Shown here: one piece after another, positions 6,249-12,437 of the stretch
How positions within the stretch are numbered: position 1 is the stretch's first letter
How the letters are laid out: each line of letters opens with the position of its first letter
Assembly: GCA_034408875.1 (NCBI GenBank)
Contig: JAWXCJ010000369.1
Coordinates: 1 to 12,437, forward strand
Direction: 5' to 3'
Source of the DNA: JANNHK01 sp034408875
Lineage (GTDB): Bacteria > Actinomycetota > Acidimicrobiia > IMCC26256 > PALSA-610
DNA length: 12,437 bases
Translations under genes and position numbers: made by a program
Notes under the pieces: generated by a model
Databases searched by the model: none
Seen by the model: the letters and a program-made list of their open reading frames with translations, nothing else
What the model was told of the DNA's origin: nothing

Positions 6249-6827
6249 TCAGACCGCGAGGAGCGCGGCGTAGTTGTCGCGCGAAACCGGGCCGGCCGCG
6301 ATGGTGCCGTCGGCACTCGGGACGATGATCGGCTGACCATCGAGCGTGAACTGCACCTGCCCGACACCCGCTTGGGCGGTAAGCGTGAGCACGATCTCGC
6401 CGAGGCCGAGCACCTGGTCACCGGGGGGAATCTGCGTGTACGCAGGGGTCAGGTCGACCCTCGCGACACCGGCCGACAGGGAAACGTCGCGCACGACGTC
6501 GGCGCCGCCAAGCGCGGACCGGAAACCGACGTTCGCAAGTTCATCCACCGGCCCGCTCGTCAGGGCCGCCATGATCTCGTTGAGTGACGCGTTGACCGAC
6601 ACTTCGTCGATGGTCGGCACCAGCGAACCCTGACGCACGTAAAACAGCTGCACGATCTGCGTCGACTCGGGCGCCGGTATCGTCGTCGTGCTTTCGGGCG
6701 CGCCGAGTCCTTCGGGCAATTGGTCGGGCGCGATCGGGCGGGCATCACCATCGGACGGCACGCCGCACCCGGCCGCGACGGCCAGCGCGCACGCGACAAC
6801 CCCGAGCACCACGGAGCGGCGCGTCAC
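6249..6827 (-). CDS. GerMN-domain lipoprotein (short LpqB-like)
   Basis: This 192-residue protein has a signal peptide ending in a lipobox-like VAAGC with Cys21 as the lipidated residue, followed by a Pro/Thr/Ser-rich linker (to ~56). A GerMN domain follows (~58-165), with VQLFYVRQGSLVPT, then LNEIMAALTSGP and a V-x-V-D-L-T strand. GerMN domains occur in the spore protein GerM and in actinobacterial LpqB. The GTG start overlaps the kinase stop as GTGA, so translation is coupled. In Actinobacteria LpqB follows MtrB and modulates the kinase from outside the membrane, and the same position here supports that role. LpqB is usually near 580 residues with a C-terminal propeller; this protein ends just after GerMN. 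An open frame extends far upstream, antisense-like through the kinase gene, and is not real. Confidence 0.85.
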   Translation of the reverse strand: MTRRSVVLGVVACALAVAAGCGVPSDGDARPIAPDQLPEGLGAPESTTTIPAPESTQIVQLFYVRQGSLVPTIDEVSVNASLNEIMAALTSGPVDELANVGFRSALGGADVVRDVSLSAGVARVDLTPAYTQIPPGDQVLGLGEIVLTLTAQAGVGQVQFTLDGQPIIVPSADGTIAAGPVSRDNYAALLAV

Positions 6828-8200
6828 AGCGGAGGCTCCGCGATTTCGACCACGAAGCGCGCGCCGGTGGGCACGCGGGCTTCGACCCACGCGCGCCCGC
6901 CGTGCAGCGCCGCGTGTTCGGTGACCAGCGCCAACCCGAGGCCCGTGCCGCGCTCCGAGTCGCTGCTCACCGCAGTCGACCGATGGAACCGCTCGAAGAC
7001 CGCGTCGACCTCGTCGGGCGGGATCCCCGGTCCTTCGTCCTCGACCACGATCCGCAGCACCCCGTCGGCGCCGCTGACCTGAACGCTCGTCGGGCCACCG
7101 GCGTACCGGTCGGCGTTCTCCACCAGGTTCGCGACGACGCGCTCGACCCGGCGCTTGTCGAGCCGGAACGTGGCCGGCGCGTCGTCGGAAATTTCGAGCG
7201 GCACCGACTCCTTCTGCAAACCGCGCAACACGGACGCGAAGAACTCGGTCGTCGAAACCTGCTCGGCAGTGAGATCGACGGCGCCCGCATCGAAACGCGA
7301 GATCTCGAGCAAGTCGAGCACCAGCTGTTGGAAGTGCCGCACCTGCGTGCGCAATACGTCGACCACGGGCCTCGAGCGTTCGTCGGCGCGCCGGTCGAGC
7401 ACCTCGACCGCGGCGGACAGCGCGGTGAGCGGCGTGCGCAGCTCGTGGGTGACGTCGGACGCGAAGCGCGCCTCGCGTTCGAGCCGCTTCTGCAGTGCCT
7501 CGGCCATCTCGTTGAACGACGTGGCGATCGGCGCGAGGTCCTTGTCGCCCGGTGCGGTGAGACGCGTCGCGAAGTTGCCGCGCGCGAGTTCGGCGGCGCC
7601 GACGGTGAACCCGCGCAACGGCCGCAACACCCGCCGGCTCGCGTACGAGCCGACGAGCGCCCCGAGAATCGTCGTGATCGTTGCGGCCGCGAGCAGCGAG
7701 TAGCCGAGCGTGGCGAGCGTCTTCTCCAACTCGTCGTACGGGAACACCTCGAAGTACGCGGCGTCGGCCGCGGGAAGCGGGATGCCCACGGCCAGCGCGG
7801 GGTCGCCGCCGATGACGGCCCGCTGGCGCGCGGCCGCGCCGTCGTCGGTTGCGGCAATGAGCGACTCGGGAAGCACCGCGCGTCCCGTACCGACCGACAG
7901 CGCGAACCATTCGTCGTCGGCGCGCAGCACGACGAAGCTGCCGCTGCTGCTCGGCAGCGCGGCAAGCAGGTCGGGGACGTCGGGGTCGTCCGCCCGCAAG
8001 AACTCGTTCGTGGCGCGGGCGTTGATAAACGCCTGACGCAGTGCGAGTGACTCGCGCTGGTCGAGGAGGTACGAACGGGCGATCGAGTACGTCAGGACCG
8101 CGAGTGAGGCCGACAGCACGAGAGCGAGCAGGGCGAAGGCAACGGTTCCTCGGGCCCGCAGCCCGAGCCCGCCCCGCCCTTTACGCCCCGTCGTCGCCAT
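6824..8200 (-). CDS. mtrB: MtrB-like sensor histidine kinase
   Basis: The product is 458 residues from ATG 8200; a GTG two codons upstream is equally possible. Order of domains: a basic N-terminus, TM1 (~17-41), an extracellular sensor (~45-162), TM2 (~164-186), HAMP (~187-239), a HisKA dimerisation helix with FASDVTHELRTPLTAL (phospho-acceptor H252), and an ATPase domain. The latter has the N box NLVENADRY (N358, N362), DEGPGI, FERFHRS and GTGLGLAL. DLLEISRFDAGAVDL and RSYLLDQRESLALRQAF closely resemble MtrB of Actinobacteria. It autophosphorylates and passes phosphate to the upstream-encoded regulator. The gene overlaps the regulator by 20 bp and the lipoprotein by 4 bp, so all three are one operon. 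It is shorter than mycobacterial MtrB (about 567 residues), mostly outside the kinase core. Confidence 0.9.
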   Translation of the reverse strand: MATTGRKGRGGLGLRARGTVAFALLALVLSASLAVLTYSIARSYLLDQRESLALRQAFINARATNEFLRADDPDVPDLLAALPSSSGSFVVLRADDEWFALSVGTGRAVLPESLIAATDDGAAARQRAVIGGDPALAVGIPLPAADAAYFEVFPYDELEKTLATLGYSLLAAATITTILGALVGSYASRRVLRPLRGFTVGAAELARGNFATRLTAPGDKDLAPIATSFNEMAEALQKRLEREARFASDVTHELRTPLTALSAAVEVLDRRADERSRPVVDVLRTQVRHFQQLVLDLLEISRFDAGAVDLTAEQVSTTEFFASVLRGLQKESVPLEISDDAPATFRLDKRRVERVVANLVENADRYAGGPTSVQVSGADGVLRIVVEDEGPGIPPDEVDAVFERFHRSTAVSSDSERGTGLGLALVTEHAALHGGRAWVEARVPTGARFVVEIAEPPL

Positions 8201-8894
8201 CGTCACCCGGGCGCGTCATCTTGTAACCGAACCCGCGTACCGTGCGCAGCAGCCTCGGGTTCGCGGGATCGTCTTCGATCTTCGTGCGGAGGCGCCGCAC
8301 GTGGGCGTCGACCAGCCGGCTGTCGCCCAGGTAGTCGTACCCCCACACCCGTTCGAGCAATTGCTCACGCGAGAGCACGAGCCCCGCGTGATCAGCGAAC
8401 TCGCACAACAGCCGGAACTCGGTCTTGGTGAGGTGCAACACGGTGCCGTCCTTGCGCACCACGCCGGCCTCTTCGCGAATCTCGATGCTGCCGATCAGGT
8501 GCACCGCGGGCGAGTCGCCGCCCACGACGGCAGTCGAGCGGCGCAGCGCGGCACGGATACGGGCCGCGAGTTCTTTGGCGACAAACGGCTTCGTCACGTA
8601 GTCGTCGGCGCCCGCTTCGAGGCCGGCGACGACGTCGTGGCTGTCGACCTGGGCCGTGAGAATGATGATGGGAACGTCGCTCGACGCACGCAGCGCCCGG
8701 CACACCTCGAACCCGTGCGTGCCCGGCAGGCGCAGGTCGACGAGGACCAGATCGGGCGATTCGCTCGCGAACCGTTCGAGGCCTTCTTCGCCGTCGGCGG
8801 CTTCGATGACCTCGAAACCCTCGTCTTCCAGGATCAACCGGACCATGGCTCGGACGGGAGCCTCGTCCTCGATGACGAGCACGCGGGAAGCCAT
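8181..8894 (-). CDS. mtrA: MtrA-like OmpR/PhoB-family response regulator
   Basis: From ATG 8894 the product is 237 residues. The receiver domain has the acidic pocket E9-D10-E11, phospho-acceptor D53 in LVDLRLPG, T80 and K102 (YVTKPF). The C-terminal winged helix ends with the typical SRLVDAHVRRLRTKIEDDP and LRTVRGFGYK. It is a DNA-binding regulator phosphorylated by the following kinase. MtrA of mycobacteria, which controls replication, division and wall-hydrolase genes, has the same layout and similar key segments. The MtrA identity rests on that resemblance plus the kinase-GerMN lipoprotein order. The frame is open to 9041 but the extra 49 residues are unlike a receiver domain. No clear ribosome-binding site is seen. 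A GC-rich hairpin lies 26 bp upstream of the ATG. Confidence 0.92.
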   Translation of the reverse strand: MASRVLVIEDEAPVRAMVRLILEDEGFEVIEAADGEEGLERFASESPDLVLVDLRLPGTHGFEVCRALRASSDVPIIILTAQVDSHDVVAGLEAGADDYVTKPFVAKELAARIRAALRRSTAVVGGDSPAVHLIGSIEIREEAGVVRKDGTVLHLTKTEFRLLCEFADHAGLVLSREQLLERVWGYDYLGDSRLVDAHVRRLRTKIEDDPANPRLLRTVRGFGYKMTRPGDDGDDGA

Positions 8895-8919
8895 AAGCGA
8901 CCATGATGCCCCGCCCGGC

Positions 8920-8940
8920 GCCCCCGGGCGGTCCGGGGGC
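8920..8940. other. Hairpin in the upstream region of the response regulator gene
   Basis: GCCCCCGG (8920-8927) pairs perfectly with CCGGGGGC (8933-8940) around a 5-base loop. It lies in the 128-bp divergent gap, 26 bases before the regulator ATG on the minus strand. If transcription starts upstream, this stem would sit in the 5' leader near the start codon. Function is unknown. Confidence 0.4.
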
Positions 8941-9022
8941 ATTCCGGTTCCTGACGACTTTGTCGCGAAACCGCAACAGTCCTGCGCCATGGCCGTCGTT
9001 CGGGCGGGGCACGCTTCACCCG

Positions 9023-9322
9023 ATGGTTTCCCCCGCCTCAATCCGGAGCACGGCCAGGCCGGCCCCTCTCGAGCAACTGCATACGTTCGGACGAGAGCTC
9101 GAGGGGGGCATCCTGGCGATCGACTCAGATGGGTCTCGTTGGCTCATCGATGTCGATCGGTGCCGTTTCCAGCGCATCGCCCGCGAAATGGACGTTAGGC
9201 GCGCAATCGCGTTCGGAAGCTGGGAGCCGTACGAGGAACTTTCGTGGCACGAGCACGACACGCTGGTTATCGTTCCCAGTGGCCCTCGTGTCCAGATTCG
9301 AGTGCACGTGCAAGGAGCCTGA
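9023..9322 (+). CDS. Small protein of unknown function, 99 aa
   Basis: I do not recognise this protein. From ATG 9023 it has 99 residues, is mixed charged and aromatic, and has no signal peptide or membrane segment. The C-terminal two thirds look folded: ILAIDSDGSRWLIDVDRC, FGSWEPYEELSWHEHD, then a VIVPSGPRVQIRVHV strand pair. The frame is open to ATG 8903, but those 40 residues are Pro/Arg-rich and lie on GC-rich hairpin DNA, so the shorter start is preferred. Its stop overlaps the next start as TGATG, which supports real translation. Codon use is unlike its neighbours: about 25 of the last 81 codons end in A or T. This suggests recent arrival or weak selection. It is divergent from the response regulator operon. 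Confidence 0.6.
   Translation: MVSPASIRSTARPAPLEQLHTFGRELEGGILAIDSDGSRWLIDVDRCRFQRIAREMDVRRAIAFGSWEPYEELSWHEHDTLVIVPSGPRVQIRVHVQGA
9312..9317 (+). promoter_or_regulatory. Shine-Dalgarno site of the SRPBCC gene
   Basis: AAGGAG lies four bases before ATG 9322 and inside the last codons of the preceding small gene. It fixes the start of the SRPBCC gene 78 bp inside a longer open frame and agrees with TGATG translational coupling. Confidence 0.7.
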
Positions 9323-9756
9323 TGCGCGGACCCGTCGTGGTCACCGTGGAACGGGTAGTCGCAGTTCCCAGCCCCACCTTGTGGGCTCGCCAAGCCGCGG
9401 TCGAGCAGTGGACGACGTGGCATCCCGACGTTTCCTGGGTCGCCCCGGGTGCGAAGGTCGGGCCGGGATGCGATTTCGAATGGGTGTGGCGCGGCACGCG
9501 TGCCCGTTCGGAGATCACCGCGTTCAGGGTCGGGTCGCAGCTCGCGTGGTCGACCGATACGGCGTCGGGTCCGAGCACGATGCGGTGGACGTTCGTCGCC
9601 GACGGCGACAAGACCATCGTGACGGTGCGGTGCACGCTCACCGCGGGTCACGTCCTCGCCCGCCGCCCCGCCGCGGCACGCGCGGGATTGGAACGCGCGC
9701 TCGCGCGCTGGATCGACGCGCTCGCCGCCGTGCCGCGCTACGCGATCACGGCCTGA
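9322..9756 (+). CDS. SRPBCC/START-like (polyketide cyclase-type) protein
   Basis: The product is 144 residues, the usual length of a single SRPBCC domain (helix-grip fold with a deep hydrophobic cavity). Visible features are an N-terminal strand VVVTVERVVAVPSPTLWA, WTTWHPDVSWV, a G-C-D-F-E-W strand, S-E-I-T-A-F, and a long C-terminal helix (RAGLERALARWIDALA). Such proteins bind lipids, polyketides or other hydrophobic ligands, or act as small enzymes. Nothing here shows which. It starts at an ATG with a good AAGGAG and overlaps the stop of the small gene before it by one base, so the two are co-translated. It converges on the peptidoglycan hydrolase gene, with only 21 bp between the stop codons and no clear terminator. 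Confidence 0.8.
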   Translation: MRGPVVVTVERVVAVPSPTLWARQAAVEQWTTWHPDVSWVAPGAKVGPGCDFEWVWRGTRARSEITAFRVGSQLAWSTDTASGPSTMRWTFVADGDKTIVTVRCTLTAGHVLARRPAAARAGLERALARWIDALAAVPRYAITA

Positions 9757-9777
9757 GCGAACTTCATGCCGCCGGTT

Positions 9778-11031
9778 CTAGCCGGTGGGTAGCGGTGGCT
9801 CCACGGGTGGTTCGGGTGGAGGCGGCAGCGTCTTGGCGAACTCCACGATCGTGCTGTAGAGCGCGTACACGCGGATGCCGTAGTCGTACGCCGTCGCCCA
9901 CGTACCGGTGAGGTCCCACCACGACTGCACCTCGCCACGGAAGCCGAGCCGCAGCGTTCCGGGAAGCAGGAGCGGGTCGGGTAGTGAGTCGACCGTGACG
10001 TCCGCGTCCGTGTAGACGCGGAGCAGTTGCATCTGCGCGCGCACGCCGTGGCGGGCGTCCTCGAAGCGGAAGCCGCGGCTGCACGAGTCGCACGCGCCGA
10101 TGCCGGCAAAGTTGTTGTCTTCGGGTTCGACCATGCTGCCGGCGAAGCCGAAGTGCCCAGTCTCGAGGATCGACTGCGCGAACGCGACGTCGCCGCGGAT
10201 GCCGACCTTGGCGCTTTCCTCGATGTAGAACTGCGCGAGTTCCTCGATCGACACCGTGATGTTCTGCGTCGTCCCCGACGCCTTCACGAACTCGGCCAGG
10301 TGGTACGCCGTGAGGTAGTTCGGGCCCTGGATCGGACTACTCGCCCACGTCGCGAGCTCGTGGAACTTCGTCAGGCCCTCTTCGGCGTCGGCGAGGCTCA
10401 CCCGGGCCATGTCGAGCGCGAACCGCACGCTGTCGGCGTACGCGACGGCCTCGTTCCACTCGGTTTCCTTGTCGTCGCGCCGAACGGTGACCCTCGCGAT
10501 GTCGTCCTCGAGGTCGCCCTTCTCGTCGACGAGCGCGTCGTGCACGTCGATCTCGCGGCGCCCGTACGTCTCGATGAGGTGAATGTCGCGCTGGAGGTCG
10601 AGCGAATCTTGCGCTTTCGCCATCTGCTCGAGCACGTGCGCGCCGTTGCTGCCCGCGTGCACGTACGCGTCGGCGGCCGCCGCGGTGAGCCGGGCCTTCG
10701 ACGCCGCGATCTCGCGCACAGTGCGCGAGTGGTCGGATTGCAGGACGGTGAGTCGCGTGTTCAGCCGGTCGACTTCGGTGCGGACGACATCGCGCGCGCT
10801 CTCGGCCTTCGGGAGTTCGTCCATGCCGTAGAGAATCGCGAGGTTCGCCCGATCGCGTTGTTCGAGGAGTTTCTGGCCCGCGTCCATCGGCATGTCGAAC
10901 GGCGGCGGGGCCGGCACGGTGGCCGGCGGAGTCTCCGCGGGGGCCTCCTGGGCTCCTGCGGCCGTCGCGGACAGGCAAACGAGCGCGGCGAGAACGGCCA
11001 CGACGCACCGGCCGCGTCGGAAAAAGAGCAT
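9778..11031 (-). CDS. Secreted coiled-coil peptidoglycan hydrolase, glucosaminidase domain
   Basis: The product is 417 residues from ATG 11031, chosen because GAAGG lies eight bases upstream and because a signal peptide follows at once (MLFFRRGRC, then a hydrophobic core, cleavage near AGA-Q). A Pro-rich stretch (30-48) leads to a long charged helical region (~50-225), probably coiled coil, as in other secreted wall hydrolases. Residues ~245-345 form a glucosaminidase domain (N-acetylglucosaminidase, GH73-like) with VAFAQSILETGHFGF, where E290 is the likely catalytic acid, and NNFAGIGACDSCSRGF with a C-x-x-C pair (314, 317). The tail is Pro-rich. The enzyme would cut glycan strands of peptidoglycan outside the cell; the coiled coil may control access. 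It lies 38 bp after the acyl-CoA dehydrogenase on the same strand. An apparent extension of the frame to 11499 is antisense-like sequence within that gene. Confidence 0.88.
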   Translation of the reverse strand: MLFFRRGRCVVAVLAALVCLSATAAGAQEAPAETPPATVPAPPPFDMPMDAGQKLLEQRDRANLAILYGMDELPKAESARDVVRTEVDRLNTRLTVLQSDHSRTVREIAASKARLTAAAADAYVHAGSNGAHVLEQMAKAQDSLDLQRDIHLIETYGRREIDVHDALVDEKGDLEDDIARVTVRRDDKETEWNEAVAYADSVRFALDMARVSLADAEEGLTKFHELATWASSPIQGPNYLTAYHLAEFVKASGTTQNITVSIEELAQFYIEESAKVGIRGDVAFAQSILETGHFGFAGSMVEPEDNNFAGIGACDSCSRGFRFEDARHGVRAQMQLLRVYTDADVTVDSLPDPLLLPGTLRLGFRGEVQSWWDLTGTWATAYDYGIRVYALYSTIVEFAKTLPPPPEPPVEPPLPTG

Positions 11032-11069
11032 CGCAGTGACCTTCGGCACAATGGGGGCCTTCCTGCAGG

Positions 11070-12287
11070 TCAGCTGCGAGGAACCTGGCTCCACGGCACG
11101 TCTTTGTCGGGCCGCGGCTCCCCGGGCAGGCCGAGGACCCGCTCGCCGAGGATGTTCTTCATGATGTTCGTCGTGCCGCCCTCGATGGAGTTGGCCTGCA
11201 CCCGCAAAAAGGCCTTTTGGGGCTTCGTGAGATCCATGGCCGTTGTCGGGCGATCCATCGGGTAGCCGCCCGGGTACAGCATCGCTTCGGGACCCATGAG
11301 CTCCATGACGAAGCTCATCAGCCGCTGGTTCAGCCCCGCCATCGCCATCTTGCCGACCGACCCCTCGGGCCCGGGCGTGCCCTTCGCGCGTTTCTGTGAG
11401 GCGCGCAGGTTTGTCAGACGATTCACTTCGGCGTCGACCCACAGCCGGAGGAGCTGGTCGCGCGCCACCGGGTCGCCGTTCTTCGAGCTGCGCTTCCACG
11501 CGCCGAGCGCGATGGCGATCATGCCGCTGCCGCGCGGCGACACCTGGCCGCCGATCGACACCCGTTCGTTCATGAGCGTGGTGAGCGACACACCCCAGCC
11601 TTCGCCCACGTCACCGAGGCGCTCACTGTCGGGGATGCGCACGTCGGTCATGTAGACCTCGTTGAACTCCGCCTCACCCGTCGCCTGCACGAGCGGGCGC
11701 ACTTCGACTCCCGGCGCCTGCATGTCCATGACGAACATCGTCATGCCCTTGTGTTTCACGGTTTCGGTGTCGCTGCGGGCAAGCACGATGCCGTACCGCG
11801 AGACATGAGCAAGAGTGGTCCACACCTTCTGGCCGTTCAGGATCCACTCGTCGCCGTCGCGCAATGCACGCGTCGAAAGGCTCGCGACGTCGGAGCCCGC
11901 GCCCGGCTCGGAGAACATCTGGCACCAGATCTCTTCGCCGGTGAACAGCTTCTTCAGGTAACGGGTCTTCTGCTCGTCGGTGGCGTGCACGACCAGCGTC
12001 GGCGCGCACATGCCGTAACCGATCGGATTGCGCGCGTACGGGAACGGCCCGCCCGCGGCCATGAGCTTGGCGTTGATCGTGTTCTGGAGCTTGGGTGACA
12101 GGCCGAGGCCGCCCGCGCCTTCGGGGAAGTGCACCCATCCGAGGCCGAGGTCGAACTGCGCCCCGAGGAATTCGGCGGCCGGCGTCGTCTTCGGGTCGTG
12201 TTCCGCGAGGAGCTGATCGCAGCGCTCGGTGACGCGCTGCTCGTCGGACTGCACATCTGTGTCCACCGTTGCCTGCACATCGGCCAT
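11070..12287 (-). CDS. Acyl-CoA dehydrogenase (FadE-type flavoprotein)
   Basis: The product is 405 residues, a normal single-domain acyl-CoA dehydrogenase that oxidises an acyl-CoA to the 2-enoyl-CoA using FAD and passes electrons to ETF. Key segments are MFSEPGAGSDVASL (124-137, FAD/substrate loop), WILNGQKVWTT (148-158) and SIEGGTTNIMKNILGERVLG (367-386), in which E369 falls at the usual YEGT-type catalytic base position. The ATG at 12287 has GGAGG seven bases upstream. The frame continues open to 12395 but without coding character. Actinobacterial paralogues serve fatty acid, sterol side-chain or branched-chain degradation; the substrate cannot be read from sequence. A palindrome upstream suggests repression by a TetR-type regulator sensing an acyl-CoA (inference). 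Confidence 0.92.
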   Translation of the reverse strand: MADVQATVDTDVQSDEQRVTERCDQLLAEHDPKTTPAAEFLGAQFDLGLGWVHFPEGAGGLGLSPKLQNTINAKLMAAGGPFPYARNPIGYGMCAPTLVVHATDEQKTRYLKKLFTGEEIWCQMFSEPGAGSDVASLSTRALRDGDEWILNGQKVWTTLAHVSRYGIVLARSDTETVKHKGMTMFVMDMQAPGVEVRPLVQATGEAEFNEVYMTDVRIPDSERLGDVGEGWGVSLTTLMNERVSIGGQVSPRGSGMIAIALGAWKRSSKNGDPVARDQLLRLWVDAEVNRLTNLRASQKRAKGTPGPEGSVGKMAMAGLNQRLMSFVMELMGPEAMLYPGGYPMDRPTTAMDLTKPQKAFLRVQANSIEGGTTNIMKNILGERVLGLPGEPRPDKDVPWSQVPRS

Positions 12288-12332
12288 GCGAGGGCCTCCC
12301 CCACGAGTTGACTCGCCCAACATCCCCAACGT

Positions 12333-12350
12333 CTTGACTGGGCGGTCAAG
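12333..12350. promoter_or_regulatory. Palindromic operator overlapping a putative -35, upstream of acyl-CoA dehydrogenase
   Basis: CTTGAC-TGGGCG-GTCAAG is a perfect 6+6 inverted repeat, a layout common for TetR-family operators near lipid-degradation genes. Read on the minus strand it contains TTGACC, a good -35 match. A poor -10 candidate, GATGTT, follows 19 bases later, about 31 bases before the dehydrogenase ATG. Binding here would block that promoter. A lesser palindrome, CGAGTTGACTCG, lies at 12304-12315. Confidence 0.5.
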
Positions 12351-12437
12351 TGTACGAGCGGGCTTCCGGCCAATGCCAGGGCGCTGCAGTTCCATCCGCG
12401 ATGATCAGGCGTGCGCCGCTCGCGAATTGCCCTGATC

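Noticed and set aside
6828..7910. Extension of the lipoprotein frame upstream through the kinase gene
   Set aside because: The extra sequence is Arg-rich out-of-frame kinase DNA. The lipoprotein signal peptide begins exactly at the GTGA overlap.
6902..8050. Plus-strand open frame of 382 codons over the kinase gene
   Set aside because: Antisense to all kinase motifs and of biased composition; a shadow frame.
10027..11265. Plus-strand open frame of 412 codons over the peptidoglycan hydrolase gene
   Set aside because: Shadow of the minus-strand gene, which has a signal peptide and a catalytic domain.
12401..12437. Possible start of a divergent plus-strand gene at the right edge
   Set aside because: ATG 12401 and GTG 12411 both open frames to the edge, and the latter reads MRRSRIALI after a GATGAT -10-like box. 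With 9 to 12 codons this cannot be supported.
12403..12437. GATCAGG...CCCTGATC inverted repeat at the right edge
   Set aside because: Only 7-bp arms around a 21-base loop, cut by the window end; too weak to call an operator or terminator.

Overview
The window is a gene-dense, very GC-rich stretch of bacterial chromosome with short intergenic gaps (none over about 150 bases). Codon use is strongly biased to G/C at third positions. Several starts look leaderless, with an actinobacterial TANNNT -10 box 6-7 bases before the start codon. A response regulator/histidine kinase/GerMN lipoprotein cluster resembles mtrA-mtrB-lpqB, and there is a secreted protein with GYW-type repeats. Together these point to an actinobacterium, most likely class Acidimicrobiia or a close relative (inference; no marker gene is present).

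Layout from left to right. The 3' end of a DinG-type helicase (+) meets a long hairpin and then a minus-strand set: an EamA-type transporter, a UbiA-type prenyltransferase (4-base GTGA overlap) and a PilZ c-di-GMP-binding protein. A terminator hairpin separates these from a secreted protein with six 42-residue repeats (-) and a flavin reductase-like protein (-). A 23-bp divergent spacer leads to a crotonase-family protein (+) that lacks both canonical catalytic glutamates. A second hairpin with the same arms follows. Then comes the minus-strand operon of OmpR-type response regulator, sensor kinase and small GerMN lipoprotein, with overlapping genes. Divergent from it are a small unidentified gene and an SRPBCC protein (+) coupled by TGATG. 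The right end holds a secreted coiled-coil/glucosaminidase peptidoglycan hydrolase (-) and an acyl-CoA dehydrogenase (-). A palindrome of the kind bound by TetR regulators lies upstream of the dehydrogenase.

How the genes work together. The two-component system plus lipoprotein is the clearest functional unit. In Actinobacteria the MtrAB-LpqB set links envelope state to cell-wall and division genes, and the glucosaminidase about 1 kb away is a plausible wall-remodelling partner. The acyl-CoA dehydrogenase, crotonase and flavin reductase suggest CoA-thioester or lipid metabolism but are not one operon. I see no phage, IS element, CRISPR array, tRNA or rRNA. The most notable signals are the overlapping divergent leaderless promoters, a two-copy hairpin family with a covarying base pair, the catalytically altered crotonase, and the minimal LpqB-like lipoprotein.
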